Shown piece after piece: positions 8,416 through 17,445 of a stretch of 42,844 nucleotides of DNA (its first letter is position 1; every line of letters begins with the position of its first letter). A program made the translations under genes and the position numbers. The stretch is from Acidisoma sp. L85 (GTDB lineage: Bacteria; Pseudomonadota; Alphaproteobacteria; Acetobacterales; Acetobacteraceae), in contig NZ_LMUQ01000037.1 in assembly GCF_009765865.1 (NCBI RefSeq), forward strand, positions 31,759-74,602. Direction: 5' to 3'. Below the pieces are notes generated by a model, which saw only the letters and a program-made list of their open reading frames with translations, did no database searches and was not told where the DNA came from.

Positions 8416-9441
8416 ATGAAGCGTCCGACCATCGTCGATCTTGCCAGTGCGGCCGGTGTCAGTGTTTCGACGGTCGACCGGGTGCTGAATGGGCGCGATC
8501 CTGTCACTCGCGCCAAGGCCGAGAAGGTCCTGGCGGCGGCGCAGGGGATTGGCTTCCACGCCACTGGCGCCATCCGGCGGCGCCTCGTCGAGGACCGGCC
8601 TGAGCGCGTTCTCGGCTTCGTCCTCCAACAGGGGAAAGGCACCTTCTATCGCATGGTCGCCGAGGCGCTGAAGATCGAGACCGAGCGTGCGCCATCCATC
8701 CGTGGCCGCTTCAAGGTCGATTTCCTCGAGGACCTCTCGCCCGCTTCCGTGGCCGAGCATATCGCCAGTCTCGCGAAGGTGGCCGACGCGGTGGCCGTGG
8801 TGGCGGCGGATCATCCGCGCGTCTCCCAGGTCATCGAGCAGGCGAGCGGGCGCGGTGTGCCGGTCTTCGCGCTGATCACGGATCTGACGGCTCAGGCGCG
8901 GGCCGGCTATGTCGGTTGCGACAACTGGAAGCTGGGGCGCACGGCGGGCTGGGCGATCTCGAATATGTGCCAGGGCGAGGCCAAGGTCGGCATCGCGGTC
9001 GGCAGCCATCGCTATCTTTGCCAGGACGTCTCGGAGATGAGCTTCCGCTCCTACCTGCGGGAGCATTCGCCGCAGTTCAATCTGCTCGAACCGCTGACGA
9101 CGCTCGAGGATGTCGGCTTCGCCTACGAGAATGCGCTCGAACTGCTGAAGCGGCACCCGGACCTCACGGCGCTATTCGTCGCGGGCGGCGGGATCGAGGG
9201 GGTGATGCAGGCCATCGCCGATACCGGAGCGGCCGATCGCGTGGTGGTGGTCGGGCGAGACCTGACGGAGGACAACCGCACGGCGCTGATCGAGGGCAAC
9301 CTCAAGCTGGTGCTGTCGCATCCGATCCAGGCCATGGCGGCGGCCGTGGTGAATGCGATGGTGGTGGCGCTGGGCGAGTCGCCGCCGGCCTTCCAGCAGG
9401 TGTTGCTGCCGTTCGATCTCTGGACGGCGGAGAATGTGTGA
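8416..9441 (+). CDS. LacI family transcriptional regulator
   Basis: The start is ATG 8416, with CAGGA 7 nt upstream; the in-frame ATG at 8386 would add residues before the HTH and lacks a good site. The 341-residue protein opens with the LacI helix-turn-helix and hinge (KRPTIVDLASAAGVSVSTVD, then RVLNGRDPVTRAKAEKV). A periplasmic-binding-protein-like sensor domain follows (VLGFVLQQGKGTFYRMVAEA ... VVVVGRDLTEDNRTALIEG). Family members bind palindromic operators and release or bind DNA on contact with a sugar or related small molecule. The divergent neighbour is a desaturase, an unusual partner for this family, so its effector is an open question. Confidence 0.93.
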   Translation: MKRPTIVDLASAAGVSVSTVDRVLNGRDPVTRAKAEKVLAAAQGIGFHATGAIRRRLVEDRPERVLGFVLQQGKGTFYRMVAEALKIETERAPSIRGRFKVDFLEDLSPASVAEHIASLAKVADAVAVVAADHPRVSQVIEQASGRGVPVFALITDLTAQARAGYVGCDNWKLGRTAGWAISNMCQGEAKVGIAVGSHRYLCQDVSEMSFRSYLREHSPQFNLLEPLTTLEDVGFAYENALELLKRHPDLTALFVAGGGIEGVMQAIADTGAADRVVVVGRDLTEDNRTALIEGNLKLVLSHPIQAMAAAVVNAMVVALGESPPAFQQVLLPFDLWTAENV

Positions 9442-9535
9442 GGCGGCGCCGGCGCGACTTTGAGCCATATCCCTTGACGCCCCCGACACGGCGGGTGAAG
9501 TGGGCCGCCGCCTTGGCCTAAGGATCAGCTGCCGC

Positions 9536-11074
9536 ATGGCTCTTCTCCGCCGCGTCGCGACTGTCGGCGGCTATACGATGATCAGCCGGGTGCTCGGCTT
9601 CGTGCGGGAGATCCTGACCGCCTCCGCGCTGGGTGCCGGCGCCACCTCGGACGCCTTCTTCGTGGCGCTCCGCCTCCCCAACCTGTTCCGCACCCTCTTC
9701 GCGGAAGGCGCCTTCAGCGCCGCCTTCGTGCCGCTGTTTTCCGGCATGGTGGCCAAGGAAGGCCATGGCCCGGCGATGCGCTTCGCCCAGGATACTTTCT
9801 CCTTCCTGCTGGTGGCGCTGACAGGTTTCCTGATCCTTGGTGAAATCTTTACCCCGGCGATCCTGCACGTGGTGGCGCCGGGCTTCGACGCCGATCCCGC
9901 GCATTTCCAACTGACGGTCGAACTGACGCGCATCACCTTCCCCTATCTCGCCTTCATTTCCCTCGCCTCCTTCCAGGGCGGCATGCTGAACGCGGTGGAC
10001 CGCTTCGCGGCGACGGCGGCGACCTCGATCCTGCTCAACCTCTTTCTCATCGCCGCGCTGCTGCACCACCCGGTGACCGGGGAGACGCTGTCCTGGGCCG
10101 TCACCGTCTCGGGTGTCGCGCAATGCCTGTGGCTGGCCTTCTCCTGCCGCTGGGCGGGGATGAAGCTGGGGCTGCCGAGGCCCCGGATGACGCCGGAGCT
10201 GCGCCGGCTGCTGCGGATCATGCTGCCGGGCGTCTTCGGCGCGGGCGCGACACAGATCAACCTCATGGTCTCGACCGCCGTCGCCTCCTTCGCGCCGGTG
10301 GGATCTGTCTCCTACCTCGCCTATGCCGACCGGCTGAACCAGCTGCCACTGGGCGTGGTGGGTGTCGCGGTGGCGACCGCGATCCTGCCGACGCTCTCCC
10401 GCCATATCCGCAAACAGGAGGATAGCGCCGCGCTGCATATCCAGAATCGCGGTCTGGAGCTGGCGCTGCTGCTGACCCTGCCGGCGGCGGTGGCGCTGCT
10501 GCTCGAGAGCCATCCGCTCCTCGCCGTGTTGTTCGAGCGCGGGAAATTCGGCCCGCATCAGGTGGCCGAGGTGGCGCCGACCCTGGCCGCCTATGCGCTG
10601 GGCCTGCCGGCCTTCGTGCTGATCAAGGTGGTGGTGACGGGCTTCCTCGCGCGGCAGGACACGCTGACGCCGGTCAAGGTCGCGCTGGTGGCAATGGCGG
10701 TGAATATCGTGCTGACGGTATCGCTCGGCCTCTATTCGGGTCTGGCGCATGTGGGGATCGCGCTGGCGACCTCGATCGCCGGCTGGGTGAATGCTCTGGG
10801 TCTCATCGCGATCTCGCGCCACCGGCGGCAATTCGCGCTCGATGCGCGGGGGCGGCGCAGCCTGCCGCGCATCCTGGCCGCCGCCGTCGGCATGGGCGCC
10901 GTGTTGATCGGGCTGCACCAGTTGCTGCGGCCGGTCCTCGAAGCGCCGCATCTCAGCGAGCGCCTCGCGGCACTCACCTTGCTGGTCGGCGGAGGGATGG
11001 TGGCTTTCGCCATCCTCTGCCTCCTTCTGGGGGTGGCCCATCCTCGCGAGTTACGGCGTCTTAGGGTCGCTTAG
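9536..11074 (+). CDS. murJ: Lipid II flippase MurJ
   Basis: Start ATG 9536 (MALLRRVATVGGYTMISRVL) with AAGGA upstream; a longer frame from 9500 adds a leader not expected in the family. The 512-residue, very hydrophobic protein fits the 14-helix MurJ (MviN) family that moves lipid II across the inner membrane for peptidoglycan synthesis. Characteristic N-terminal blocks are GFVREILTASALGAGATSDA and FFVALRLPNLFRTLFAEGAF. The later FLARQDTLTPVKVALVAMA block is also family-typical. It follows the LacI-type gene by 94 bases in the same direction and is probably transcribed on its own or by read-through. Confidence 0.97.
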   Translation: MALLRRVATVGGYTMISRVLGFVREILTASALGAGATSDAFFVALRLPNLFRTLFAEGAFSAAFVPLFSGMVAKEGHGPAMRFAQDTFSFLLVALTGFLILGEIFTPAILHVVAPGFDADPAHFQLTVELTRITFPYLAFISLASFQGGMLNAVDRFAATAATSILLNLFLIAALLHHPVTGETLSWAVTVSGVAQCLWLAFSCRWAGMKLGLPRPRMTPELRRLLRIMLPGVFGAGATQINLMVSTAVASFAPVGSVSYLAYADRLNQLPLGVVGVAVATAILPTLSRHIRKQEDSAALHIQNRGLELALLLTLPAAVALLLESHPLLAVLFERGKFGPHQVAEVAPTLAAYALGLPAFVLIKVVVTGFLARQDTLTPVKVALVAMAVNIVLTVSLGLYSGLAHVGIALATSIAGWVNALGLIAISRHRRQFALDARGRRSLPRILAAAVGMGAVLIGLHQLLRPVLEAPHLSERLAALTLLVGGGMVAFAILCLLLGVAHPRELRRLRVA

Positions 11075-11136
11075 GACCCTCCATCTCGGTGGGGCCGGGC
11101 CTCAGGCGCGCCCCGCATCACTGATACCGGGATCGT

Positions 11137-11156
11137 GCGCAATGCGAGGGTTGCGC
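11137..11156. promoter_or_regulatory. Inverted repeat upstream of the PHB-depolymerase-like gene
   Basis: GCGCAA, an 8-base spacer and TTGCGC form a perfect dyad about 85 bases before the esterase start. A further TGCTGCAACGCA lies just downstream. TGC/GCA-rich sites are used by the PHB regulator PhaR in some alphaproteobacteria, which makes this a candidate site. No test beyond pattern and position is possible here. Confidence 0.3.
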
Positions 11157-11241
11157 CTTATGCTGCAACGCACCATTTTCCGTTGTAGCGAACAGCAAGC
11201 CCCATGGCGGGACGAGCGCGCCCACACCCGAAGGCAAGCCG

Positions 11242-12405
11242 ATGACGATGACCGAGGCGAACGAAGCCCTCATGAGCCAGCTCATGAAACATCTCCCGAC
11301 GATGGAGAGTTTCGGCCTGCATGCCGGTGGAGCGGCCAACGCGACCCAGCTTCGCGAGACCGCGCAATTCGGCGACGATCCCGGCCAGCTTCGCATGCTG
11401 AGCTTCGTGCCCGAGAATCTCGGACGCGGCGCCCCTCTGGTCGTGGCGCTGCATGGCTGCACCCAGACGGCGGCGGAGTATGATCGCGGCACGGGCTGGT
11501 CGAACCTCGCCGATCGCTACGGCTTCGCGGTGCTGCTGCCCGAGCAGCGGCGCGGCAATAACCCGAATGTCTGTTTCGACTGGTTCCAGCCGGAGGACAT
11601 CAAGCGCGGCGAGGGCGAGGTCGCTTCCATCGCCGCCATGGTGCGGAACATGGTGGCCGAGCACGGGCTCGACCCGAAGCGGATTTTCGTCACGGGCCTC
11701 TCGGCCGGCGGCGCGATGACGGCGGCGCTGCTCGCCACCTACCCCGAGCTTTTCGCCGGCGGCGCGATCATCGCCGGCCTGCCCTATGGCAGCGCGCATA
11801 ACGTGAAGGAGGCGCTGGGCACGATGTCCCATGCGCGCCTGCGCCAGCCGCGCGAATGGGGCGACCTGGTCCGCGCCGCCGCTCCCCGGCCACCCGGCGG
11901 GCGGTATCCGCGCGTCGCGATCTGGCAGGGCACGGCGGATCACACGGTGAGCCCGGCCAATGCGGGCCAGTTGCAGCGCCAATGGGGCGATGTGCACGGC
12001 ATAGAGGGTCTCCCGGGCGTCGCCGACACGGTGGACGGCGTGCCGCACCACGCCTGGCGGGATGCCGAGGGGCGTGTGGTGCTGGAAACCTATTCGGTGC
12101 CCGGCCTCGGCCACGCGGTGCCGGTCAACCCCTCAGCCGCCGACCCCGACGCGCGCTGCGGCCAGGCGGGCGGCTATTTCTCGGCAAGCGGCATTTCCTC
12201 GTCCTGGCAGATCGCGAGTAGCTGGGGCCTGACCTCACAGCGGCGCGCGACCACGCAAGGCGCTCGCCCTGCGGCGGACACGGCCAGAGCGGAAGCTCCG
12301 CGTGGCGGAGCTGGCCAGTGGCAGGGAATGACGGCGAAGATCACCGACCCCGCCAGCGTCATCGGCCGCAGCCTGCGTGCGGCGGGGCTGCTCGGGGAGC
12401 GCTAA
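11242..12405 (+). CDS. PHB-depolymerase-family esterase (LpqC/Esterase_phb type)
   Basis: The 387-residue protein starts at ATG 11242 with GAAGG 7 nt upstream. It is an alpha/beta hydrolase of the poly(3-hydroxybutyrate) depolymerase/feruloyl esterase group. Visible are the oxyanion region VVALHGCTQTAAEYDRGTGW, RYGFAVLLPEQ, a FDWFQPEDIKRGEGEV block, the nucleophile elbow GLSAGGAM (Ser154) and a catalytic histidine candidate His291 in PGLGHAVPV. No Sec signal peptide is obvious at the N-terminus, so a cytoplasmic enzyme acting on polymer granules or short esters is plausible. The C-terminal ~70 residues are low-complexity (Ala/Arg/Gly) before ASVIGRSLRAAGLL. The true substrate is not determined by sequence. 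Confidence 0.9.
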   Translation: MTMTEANEALMSQLMKHLPTMESFGLHAGGAANATQLRETAQFGDDPGQLRMLSFVPENLGRGAPLVVALHGCTQTAAEYDRGTGWSNLADRYGFAVLLPEQRRGNNPNVCFDWFQPEDIKRGEGEVASIAAMVRNMVAEHGLDPKRIFVTGLSAGGAMTAALLATYPELFAGGAIIAGLPYGSAHNVKEALGTMSHARLRQPREWGDLVRAAAPRPPGGRYPRVAIWQGTADHTVSPANAGQLQRQWGDVHGIEGLPGVADTVDGVPHHAWRDAEGRVVLETYSVPGLGHAVPVNPSAADPDARCGQAGGYFSASGISSSWQIASSWGLTSQRRATTQGARPAADTARAEAPRGGAGQWQGMTAKITDPASVIGRSLRAAGLLGER

Positions 12406-12467
12406 CTCACAGGCGCCCGCTGATACGACACCGCAACGTCAATCGGAGTTTAATCATTTCGACCTAA

Positions 12468-13238
12468 GCAGGCTGCGAGGAATCCGCGCGGAACCCCGGC
12501 GTCTTCCTCCATCCGAACGGCCTCGCCTTCTCGGTTTCGGAGAACACGCGACGGACAGCGCGAGGCGACACCACCGACCTCCAATTGACCTTCGCCGGCA
12601 CCACGGCCGGCCTCAATCCAGCGACGAGTAGCGCCGAACGTGCGCTGGGCAACCTCGGCGCATTCTTCCAGCAATGGCGGCACAACATCCCCGCGCACCT
12701 TGGCAAGGAAACCGCGGTCCACGAGGCCGCGGAAGACCTGTTGGGCGCGACGCAGGAGCAGATACGGCTTCAAGGAATGGCATTGCGACCACGCTACGGC
12801 AAAGTCACGCTGGTCGGCCATTCGCTAGGCGCCAACGCCGCCCTTCACGCCTCCGCGGTACGCGCCAGCCGTGATGGCATCACGCCCGTGATCGCCATCG
12901 ATTCACCAGGGGTGCGATATTCGCCGCAGACTTTGGCGCATCTGACTACACTCGGACGAAAAACCGGCAGGACGGCCGAGCAGTTATTAACGGACGCCCA
13001 TGTCCATATCTATGGCGAGGGTGACCCGGTCGTCGATACCGCCCATCTACCGCTGAGCGGCGCTGACGTGCACAAACCTATTGCCACGACCTTCGAATTG
13101 CCCGACACAGAGAACCGCAGCGCACTCGATAACCTTCACCAGCACAATATTTTCGACGACACGGTTTTCGACGCACCGTTTAATCCGGTCATTTCTTTGG
13201 CCATCGGCCGAACCCTGCAACCGAGACGCTTTCGCTAG
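12468..13238 (+). pseudogene. 5'-truncated lipase-like alpha/beta hydrolase
   Basis: The reading frame is open from 12468, just after a TAA, to 13238. No ATG or GTG begins it; the first standard start is TTG at 12585, which falls inside a recognisable domain. Upstream of that codon the frame still reads like protein (NPGVFLHPNGLAFSVSENT, then TDLQLTFAGTTAGLNP, like the 'FxGT' strand of class 3 lipases). The nucleophile elbow is KVTLVGHSLGANAALH, followed by a DSPGV loop and an acidic GEGDPVVDTAH block that could give the remaining triad residues. The likeliest reading is a lipase-like gene that lost its 5' end. A short functional protein from TTG 12585 (217 aa) cannot be excluded. Codon use is less GC-biased than in its neighbours. 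Confidence 0.55.
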
Positions 13239-13292
13239 ACAAATCTTCGTAAATCAAGGCGCGCTGCGCGTTCTAGACGACACCCGAGCACG

Positions 13293-15083
13293 CTACTCCG
13301 TCTTCACCACCTTCGGCGGCAGCGCAATCGCCAGCGACAGCTCGCGCAGGCGCGCGGGCGTGACCTCGGCGGGGGCGCCCATCATCAGGTCCTCGCCGCC
13401 CTGGCTGAGGGGGAACAGAATAACCTCGCGGATATTCGGCTCGTCGGCCAGCAGCATGACCATGCGGTCGATGCCCGGCGCCGAACCGCCATGCGGCGGC
13501 GCGCCGTAGCGGAATGCCTGCAACATGCCGCCGAATCGCGCCTCGACCTCGGAGGCCGGGTAGCCCGCGATCTCGAAGGCGCGCAGCATGATGTCGGCGC
13601 GATGGTTGCGGATGGCGCCGGATGACAGCTCGATGCCGTTGCAGACGATGTCGTATTGGAAGGCGTTGATGGTCAGCGGATCCTGGCTGTTCAGCGCCTC
13701 CATCCCGCCCTGCGGCATCGAGAATGGGTTGTGGCTGAAATCGACCAGCCCGGTTTCCTCATTCAGTTCATACATCGGGAAATCGACGATCCAGCAGAAA
13801 CGGAACGCATTCTCCTCGATCAGGCCAAGCTCCGTGCCGAGTTTCGTGCGCACGCTGCCGGCGAATTTCGGCGTGGTGTCCTTCGCCCCGGCGGCGAAGA
13901 AGACCGCATCGCCCGGCTTCAGCCCACAGGCGGCGGCGATGGCGGCGGCGCGGTCGGGCTCCAGGTTGCGGGCAATGGGACCCTTCGGCCCCTCCGCATC
14001 CCAGGTGATATAGCCGAGGCCGCCGGCGCCCTCGGCCCTCGCCCATTCGTTGAGCTTGTCGAAGAAGGAGCGCGGATTACCGCCCGCCCCCGGTGCCGGC
14101 ACGGCGCGCACCACGCCGCCACCGGCCGCGATCTTGGCAAACAGGCCGAAGCCGGAACCGGCGAAATACTCCGTGACGTCGGTCACCTTGAGCGGGTTGC
14201 GGAGGTCCGGCTTGTCCGAGCCGTAATCCAGCAGCGCCTGGGCATAGGGAATGCGCGGGAAGGGCAAGGGCGTCACGGCGCGGCCATTGCCGAACTCCTC
14301 GAACAATCCAGCCATCACCGGCTCCAAGGTCGCGAAAACGTCTTCCTGGGTGACGAAGCTCATCTCGAAATCGAGCTGGTAGAACTCGCCGGGCGACCGG
14401 TCAGCGCGGGCGGCCTCGTCGCGGAAACAGGGCGCGATCTGGAAATAGCGGTCGAAGCCCGCGACCATGGCGAGCTGCTTGAACTGCTGCGGCGCCTGCG
14501 GCAGGGCGTAGAATTTGCCCGGATGGTTGCGCGCGGGCACCAGGAAGTCCCGCGCCCCCTCGGGGCTGGAAGCGGTCAGGATCGGCGTCTGGAACTCAGT
14601 GAAGCCCTGGCCGATCATGCGGTGGCGGATGGAGGCGATGACGGCCGCGCGCAGCATCATGTTGCGATGAACGCGATCCCGCCGCAGGTCGAGGAAGCGG
14701 TATTTGAGCCGCAGCTCATCCGGATAGGTCTGATCGCCCGCGACCTGGATGGGCAGCACCTCGGCGGCCGATTGCAGCTCCAGCTCGCGCACCTTGAGCT
14801 CGACCTCGCCGGTCGGTAGGCGGGGATTGATGGTCACACCCTCCCGCAGCACGACCTCGCCGGTGACCGTGATGACGCTTTCGACGCGATGCGCCTCGGC
14901 CGCCGCGAAGGCCGCGGAGCCGGCGGGGAAGACGCATTGCGTAAGGCCGAAATGGTCCCGCAGATCGATGAAGAGCAGGCCGCCATGGTCGCGCTTGCTG
15001 TGAACCCAACCCGAAAGCCGGACGGTCTTGCCGGCATCACTGGCGCGAAGCGCGCCGCAGGTATGGGAGCGGTAGGTGTGCAT
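13293..15083 (-). CDS. aspS: Aspartate--tRNA ligase
   Basis: Start ATG 15083 ([20 protein letters not shown]), with CAGGA about 10 nt upstream; the longer frame to 15122 is not homologous. The 596-residue protein is a class IIb aminoacyl-tRNA synthetase that charges tRNA with aspartate in the cytoplasm. Order: N-terminal OB-fold anticodon-binding domain ([20 protein letters not shown]), catalytic core with motif 2 ([19 protein letters not shown]), the bacterial GAD insertion domain in the middle, then motif 3 ([14 protein letters not shown]). Length is standard for the bacterial type. Whether it also charges tRNA-Asn cannot be told here. It is a single leftward gene. Confidence 0.97.
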   Translation of the reverse strand: MHTYRSHTCGALRASDAGKTVRLSGWVHSKRDHGGLLFIDLRDHFGLTQCVFPAGSAAFAAAEAHRVESVITVTGEVVLREGVTINPRLPTGEVELKVRELELQSAAEVLPIQVAGDQTYPDELRLKYRFLDLRRDRVHRNMMLRAAVIASIRHRMIGQGFTEFQTPILTASSPEGARDFLVPARNHPGKFYALPQAPQQFKQLAMVAGFDRYFQIAPCFRDEAARADRSPGEFYQLDFEMSFVTQEDVFATLEPVMAGLFEEFGNGRAVTPLPFPRIPYAQALLDYGSDKPDLRNPLKVTDVTEYFAGSGFGLFAKIAAGGGVVRAVPAPGAGGNPRSFFDKLNEWARAEGAGGLGYITWDAEGPKGPIARNLEPDRAAAIAAACGLKPGDAVFFAAGAKDTTPKFAGSVRTKLGTELGLIEENAFRFCWIVDFPMYELNEETGLVDFSHNPFSMPQGGMEALNSQDPLTINAFQYDIVCNGIELSSGAIRNHRADIMLRAFEIAGYPASEVEARFGGMLQAFRYGAPPHGGSAPGIDRMVMLLADEPNIREVILFPLSQGGEDLMMGAPAEVTPARLRELSLAIALPPKVVKTE

Positions 15084-15252
15084 GGGGGTCGGTCCTGGCT
15101 CGGTCGCGGAGGGGCGGCACACAATGCCGGAGGTCCATGGATGTCAAGCGGCGGCCATGGGGGCGCCCTCTCACGGCGAACAAAAACTGGAACGTGACTG
15201 AGACGTGGAGGCGCGATACTTTTATTTGGCCTGCGTCTCAGGGGGGAAATCG

Positions 15253-15618
15253 ATGCTTGTCCGGCGTGATTGGTGGGGATTTCGTACTGAGGCGATCGCG
15301 ATTGCGGCGCTCTGCCTCCTCCTGGCGGGGTGCACCAACTGGGTGAAGCCGGGGGCGAACCCGGCCATGCTGGATACCGCCACGACGCGGTGCAAGGCGG
15401 CGTCCTTCGCGCAGCTTCCGAGCAACCCGGTCACGCAGAAGATGACGGGCTCGACCTATTCATCGCGCAAGAAATGCGAAAAGAACGAGACCAACTGCAA
15501 GAAGATCGACGGGCGCTATACCTCGGTGACCCATGTCACCTCGGACGCCAATGAGGACGGCCGCGACGCGATCTTCCGCGACTGCATGTACAGCGACGGC
15601 TGGCGGCCTGAGCAGTAG
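15253..15618 (+). CDS. Cysteine-rich putative lipoprotein, 121 aa
   Basis: Start ATG 15253 follows GGGGGAAATCG; upstream in-frame codons to 15205 lack a site. The N-terminus has Arg residues, a hydrophobic run (AIAIAALCLLLAGC) and a lipobox with the acceptor Cys27, so an envelope lipoprotein is predicted. The mature part has further cysteines (TRCKAAS, KKCEKNETNCKK, RDCMYSDGW), which could form disulfides in the periplasm. It ends DCMYSDGWRPEQ; a Cys-Met-x-x-x-G-W ending is seen in other small proteobacterial lipoproteins of unknown function. No specific role is suggested by its neighbours. Confidence 0.75.
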   Translation: MLVRRDWWGFRTEAIAIAALCLLLAGCTNWVKPGANPAMLDTATTRCKAASFAQLPSNPVTQKMTGSTYSSRKKCEKNETNCKKIDGRYTSVTHVTSDANEDGRDAIFRDCMYSDGWRPEQ

Positions 15619-15621
15619 GTT

Positions 15622-16215
15622 TTAACCGGCTGACGCGGCCTCGGTGAGAGCGTCGCTGAACTCTACGCCCTCGTAGAACTCGGCGACCGGGACCTCGATG
15701 CCGATCTCCGGCATCTGCAGGATGTCCTCGCCGGTCATCAGGGAGGTTGCCCGCCAGGTCTCTTCGGCGGCCTGCCGTTCCATGACGGTGAGGCCGATGC
15801 TCATGGATTCGAGGATCACGTAGCGCCGGATCATCGGCACAGCGGCATATTCACGGAGCTTGACGATGCGGTCGGTGCGACCGGTGGTTGGGCTCAGCAC
15901 CTCGAACACCACGACAACGCCAGGCACGGTGTTCGCGGTCCCGATGACCTTGGAGCAGGGTCACCAGAGCATCCGGATACCGGATGGCCCTGCCGGTCGT
16001 CGCCAGACCCGCGTCCGGACCGAGGGGACGGCACTCACTCCCCCGCAGACGGCCACGAAGGGAGCGAGAAGGTTTACCGTGATGGCGCTGTGGTTGACGC
16101 TATCGCCGGTCATGGCGACCGGCCGCTCGCCGTCGAACTCGTAACGCGCCTTGCCATGGCCGCTCCAAGCGAAGAAGCGTTCCTGCGTCCATGTCCCAGG
16201 AGGAGCGGCGTTCAT
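15622..16215 (-). pseudogene. Uma2-family (DUF820) protein disrupted by two compensating frameshifts
   Basis: Reading leftward from ATG 16215, WTQERFFAWSGHGKARYEFD and VNHSAITVNLLAPF are typical Uma2 N-terminal blocks. After VRTRV the frame is lost near 15985-16005. The expected 'RYPDALVT' strand continues in another frame. Near 15955-15965 the frame shifts back to SKVIGTANTVPGVVVVFEVL, SPTTGRTDRIVKLREYA and a normal C-terminus ending at 15622. In the original frame a TGA (15961-15963) interrupts it. The two changes cancel, so the full-length ancestor was about 197 codons. Uma2 proteins have a restriction-endonuclease-like fold and are often multicopy in genomes; function is unclear. Either the gene is dead or the DNA sequence has two base-count errors, one at a CCC run. 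Confidence 0.75.
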
Positions 16216-16323
16216 GGCCTCATGATTAGCGCAACAGGCCGACCGTTTTCTCCTGTGTCGAACCCGGCGTGCAGAGCGACCCAAGGCAAGCGCCGCTGAA
16301 CGCGGCCACACGACGCTCCTGGA

Positions 16324-17229
16324 TCACAACCCGTGGGCGCGGAGCTTGCCGTCCAGGAACTTCTTCGCCCGGGGCACGTCCGACTCATCGAGATGCTCGA
16401 TGATGATGGGGATGTTCGAGTGCTTTTCGGAAAGCCGCTTGAGATAGTAGTCGTAGTTCAGCGCCCCCAGGCCCGGGGCCGGCAGCTCAATGGAGCCGAC
16501 GCCGCGGAAGGAATGGGCCTCCGAGGCGTCGATATCGGCGTGCTTCTCGCTCGCTTCCTCCGAGCGTTTCACATCCTTGGCATGGGCGATGCAGATGCGG
16601 TCCGACAGGGTGTCGAAGATCTGCTTCAGCACCTTGTCCATGTGATCGATGTTGTGGTCCTCGAAATAATTTGTCGGATCCATCAGCAGGCCGAGGCCGG
16701 GGTGGTTCACTTCCGCGAAGACCCGCACGGTTTCCTCGACTGAACCGACCACGTTGTTGACATAGGTTTCCAGCAGAAAAACGGCGCCGTGGTCATAGGC
16801 GACCTGGGCGAGTTCGGTGATGACCTTGCGGCAATCCTCGAAGCCTTCCTCGGTCTTGTTCTTCGGGTGGCTGACCCAATCCGAGTCCTCGTTGAAGGTG
16901 CCGGTTTCGGAAATCACGAAAGGCGAGCCGAAATTCCGCGCATTGCGGATGATCGCCTTGAGATAATCGAGCCGCCGCTTGCGCTCGGCCGGGTCGGGGT
17001 GGACGATGTTGGTGTAGCCGGAGATCGTGCTGATCGGCAGGTTATGGTCGCGAAAGGTTTCGCGAATCTTCTTGGCCTTCTCGGCGGTAATCGATTCGGG
17101 GGTCGAGAGGTCGATGTCCTTGAACGCGAGATCGAGCTGCACGGTGTTGAAGCCGATGGCCCTGATGCGCTTAGCCTGTTCGGCGAGATCGTAGGGGAAA
17201 TATCCGGTGAAGATGCCGACTTGGAGCAT
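16324..17229 (-). CDS. Sugar phosphate isomerase/epimerase family (xylose-isomerase-like TIM barrel)
   Basis: Start ATG 17229 with GAGGAAACATC before it; a longer frame to 17304 lies in the spacer. The 301-residue protein fits the AP-endonuclease-2/xylose isomerase-like TIM barrel family (COG1082 type), cytoplasmic metal-dependent enzymes acting on sugars or inositols. Candidate metal ligands are the glutamate in FLLETYVNN, the aspartate in LLMDPTNYF, the histidine in CIAHAKDVK and the glutamate in PIIIEHLDE. It lies downstream of the Gfo/Idh and PhyH-like genes in the same direction, but a 216-base gap holding palindromic element copy 2 separates it. The substrate is unknown. Confidence 0.9.
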   Translation of the reverse strand: MLQVGIFTGYFPYDLAEQAKRIRAIGFNTVQLDLAFKDIDLSTPESITAEKAKKIRETFRDHNLPISTISGYTNIVHPDPAERKRRLDYLKAIIRNARNFGSPFVISETGTFNEDSDWVSHPKNKTEEGFEDCRKVITELAQVAYDHGAVFLLETYVNNVVGSVEETVRVFAEVNHPGLGLLMDPTNYFEDHNIDHMDKVLKQIFDTLSDRICIAHAKDVKRSEEASEKHADIDASEAHSFRGVGSIELPAPGLGALNYDYYLKRLSEKHSNIPIIIEHLDESDVPRAKKFLDGKLRAHGL

Positions 17230-17332
17230 GATGTTTCCTCTGGCGTTTATTGTGGTGATGTGGACGAATTGGCGCCGGTGGTCCGATTGCCTAAAACTCG
17301 ACAACCTAATATCGAACCGCGACCAAAGTGCC

Positions 17333-17420
17333 CGTCATGGCACGCGAAGGCGTGCCATCCACGCCATGCCTTTGTCACGCTCGCAAAGGCATGGATGCCC
17401 GGCCTTCGCCGAGCATGACG
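17333..17420 (+). repeat. Interspersed palindromic element, copy 2 (88 bp)
   Basis: It opens CGTCATGGCACGCGAAGGCG and closes GGCCTTCGCCGAGCATGACG. Arms ATGGCACGC/GGCGTGCCAT and GCCCGGCCTTCGCCGAGC make small hairpins; the ATCCACGCCA and GCATGGAT arms pair between them. It lies between the Gfo/Idh and TIM-barrel genes, within an apparent operon. A foldback here could modulate the ratio of upstream to downstream transcript. Confidence 0.85.
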
Positions 17421-17445
17421 TGGGGGCAACCGGAAACCTCCCGCC

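Noticed and set aside
9518-11041. 507-codon minus-strand frame opposite murJ
   Set aside because: It is Arg/His/Gln-rich with no domain; a shadow of a clear membrane protein gene.
13656-14819. 387-codon plus-strand frame opposite aspS
   Set aside because: Shadow frame; aspS motifs on the minus strand are complete.
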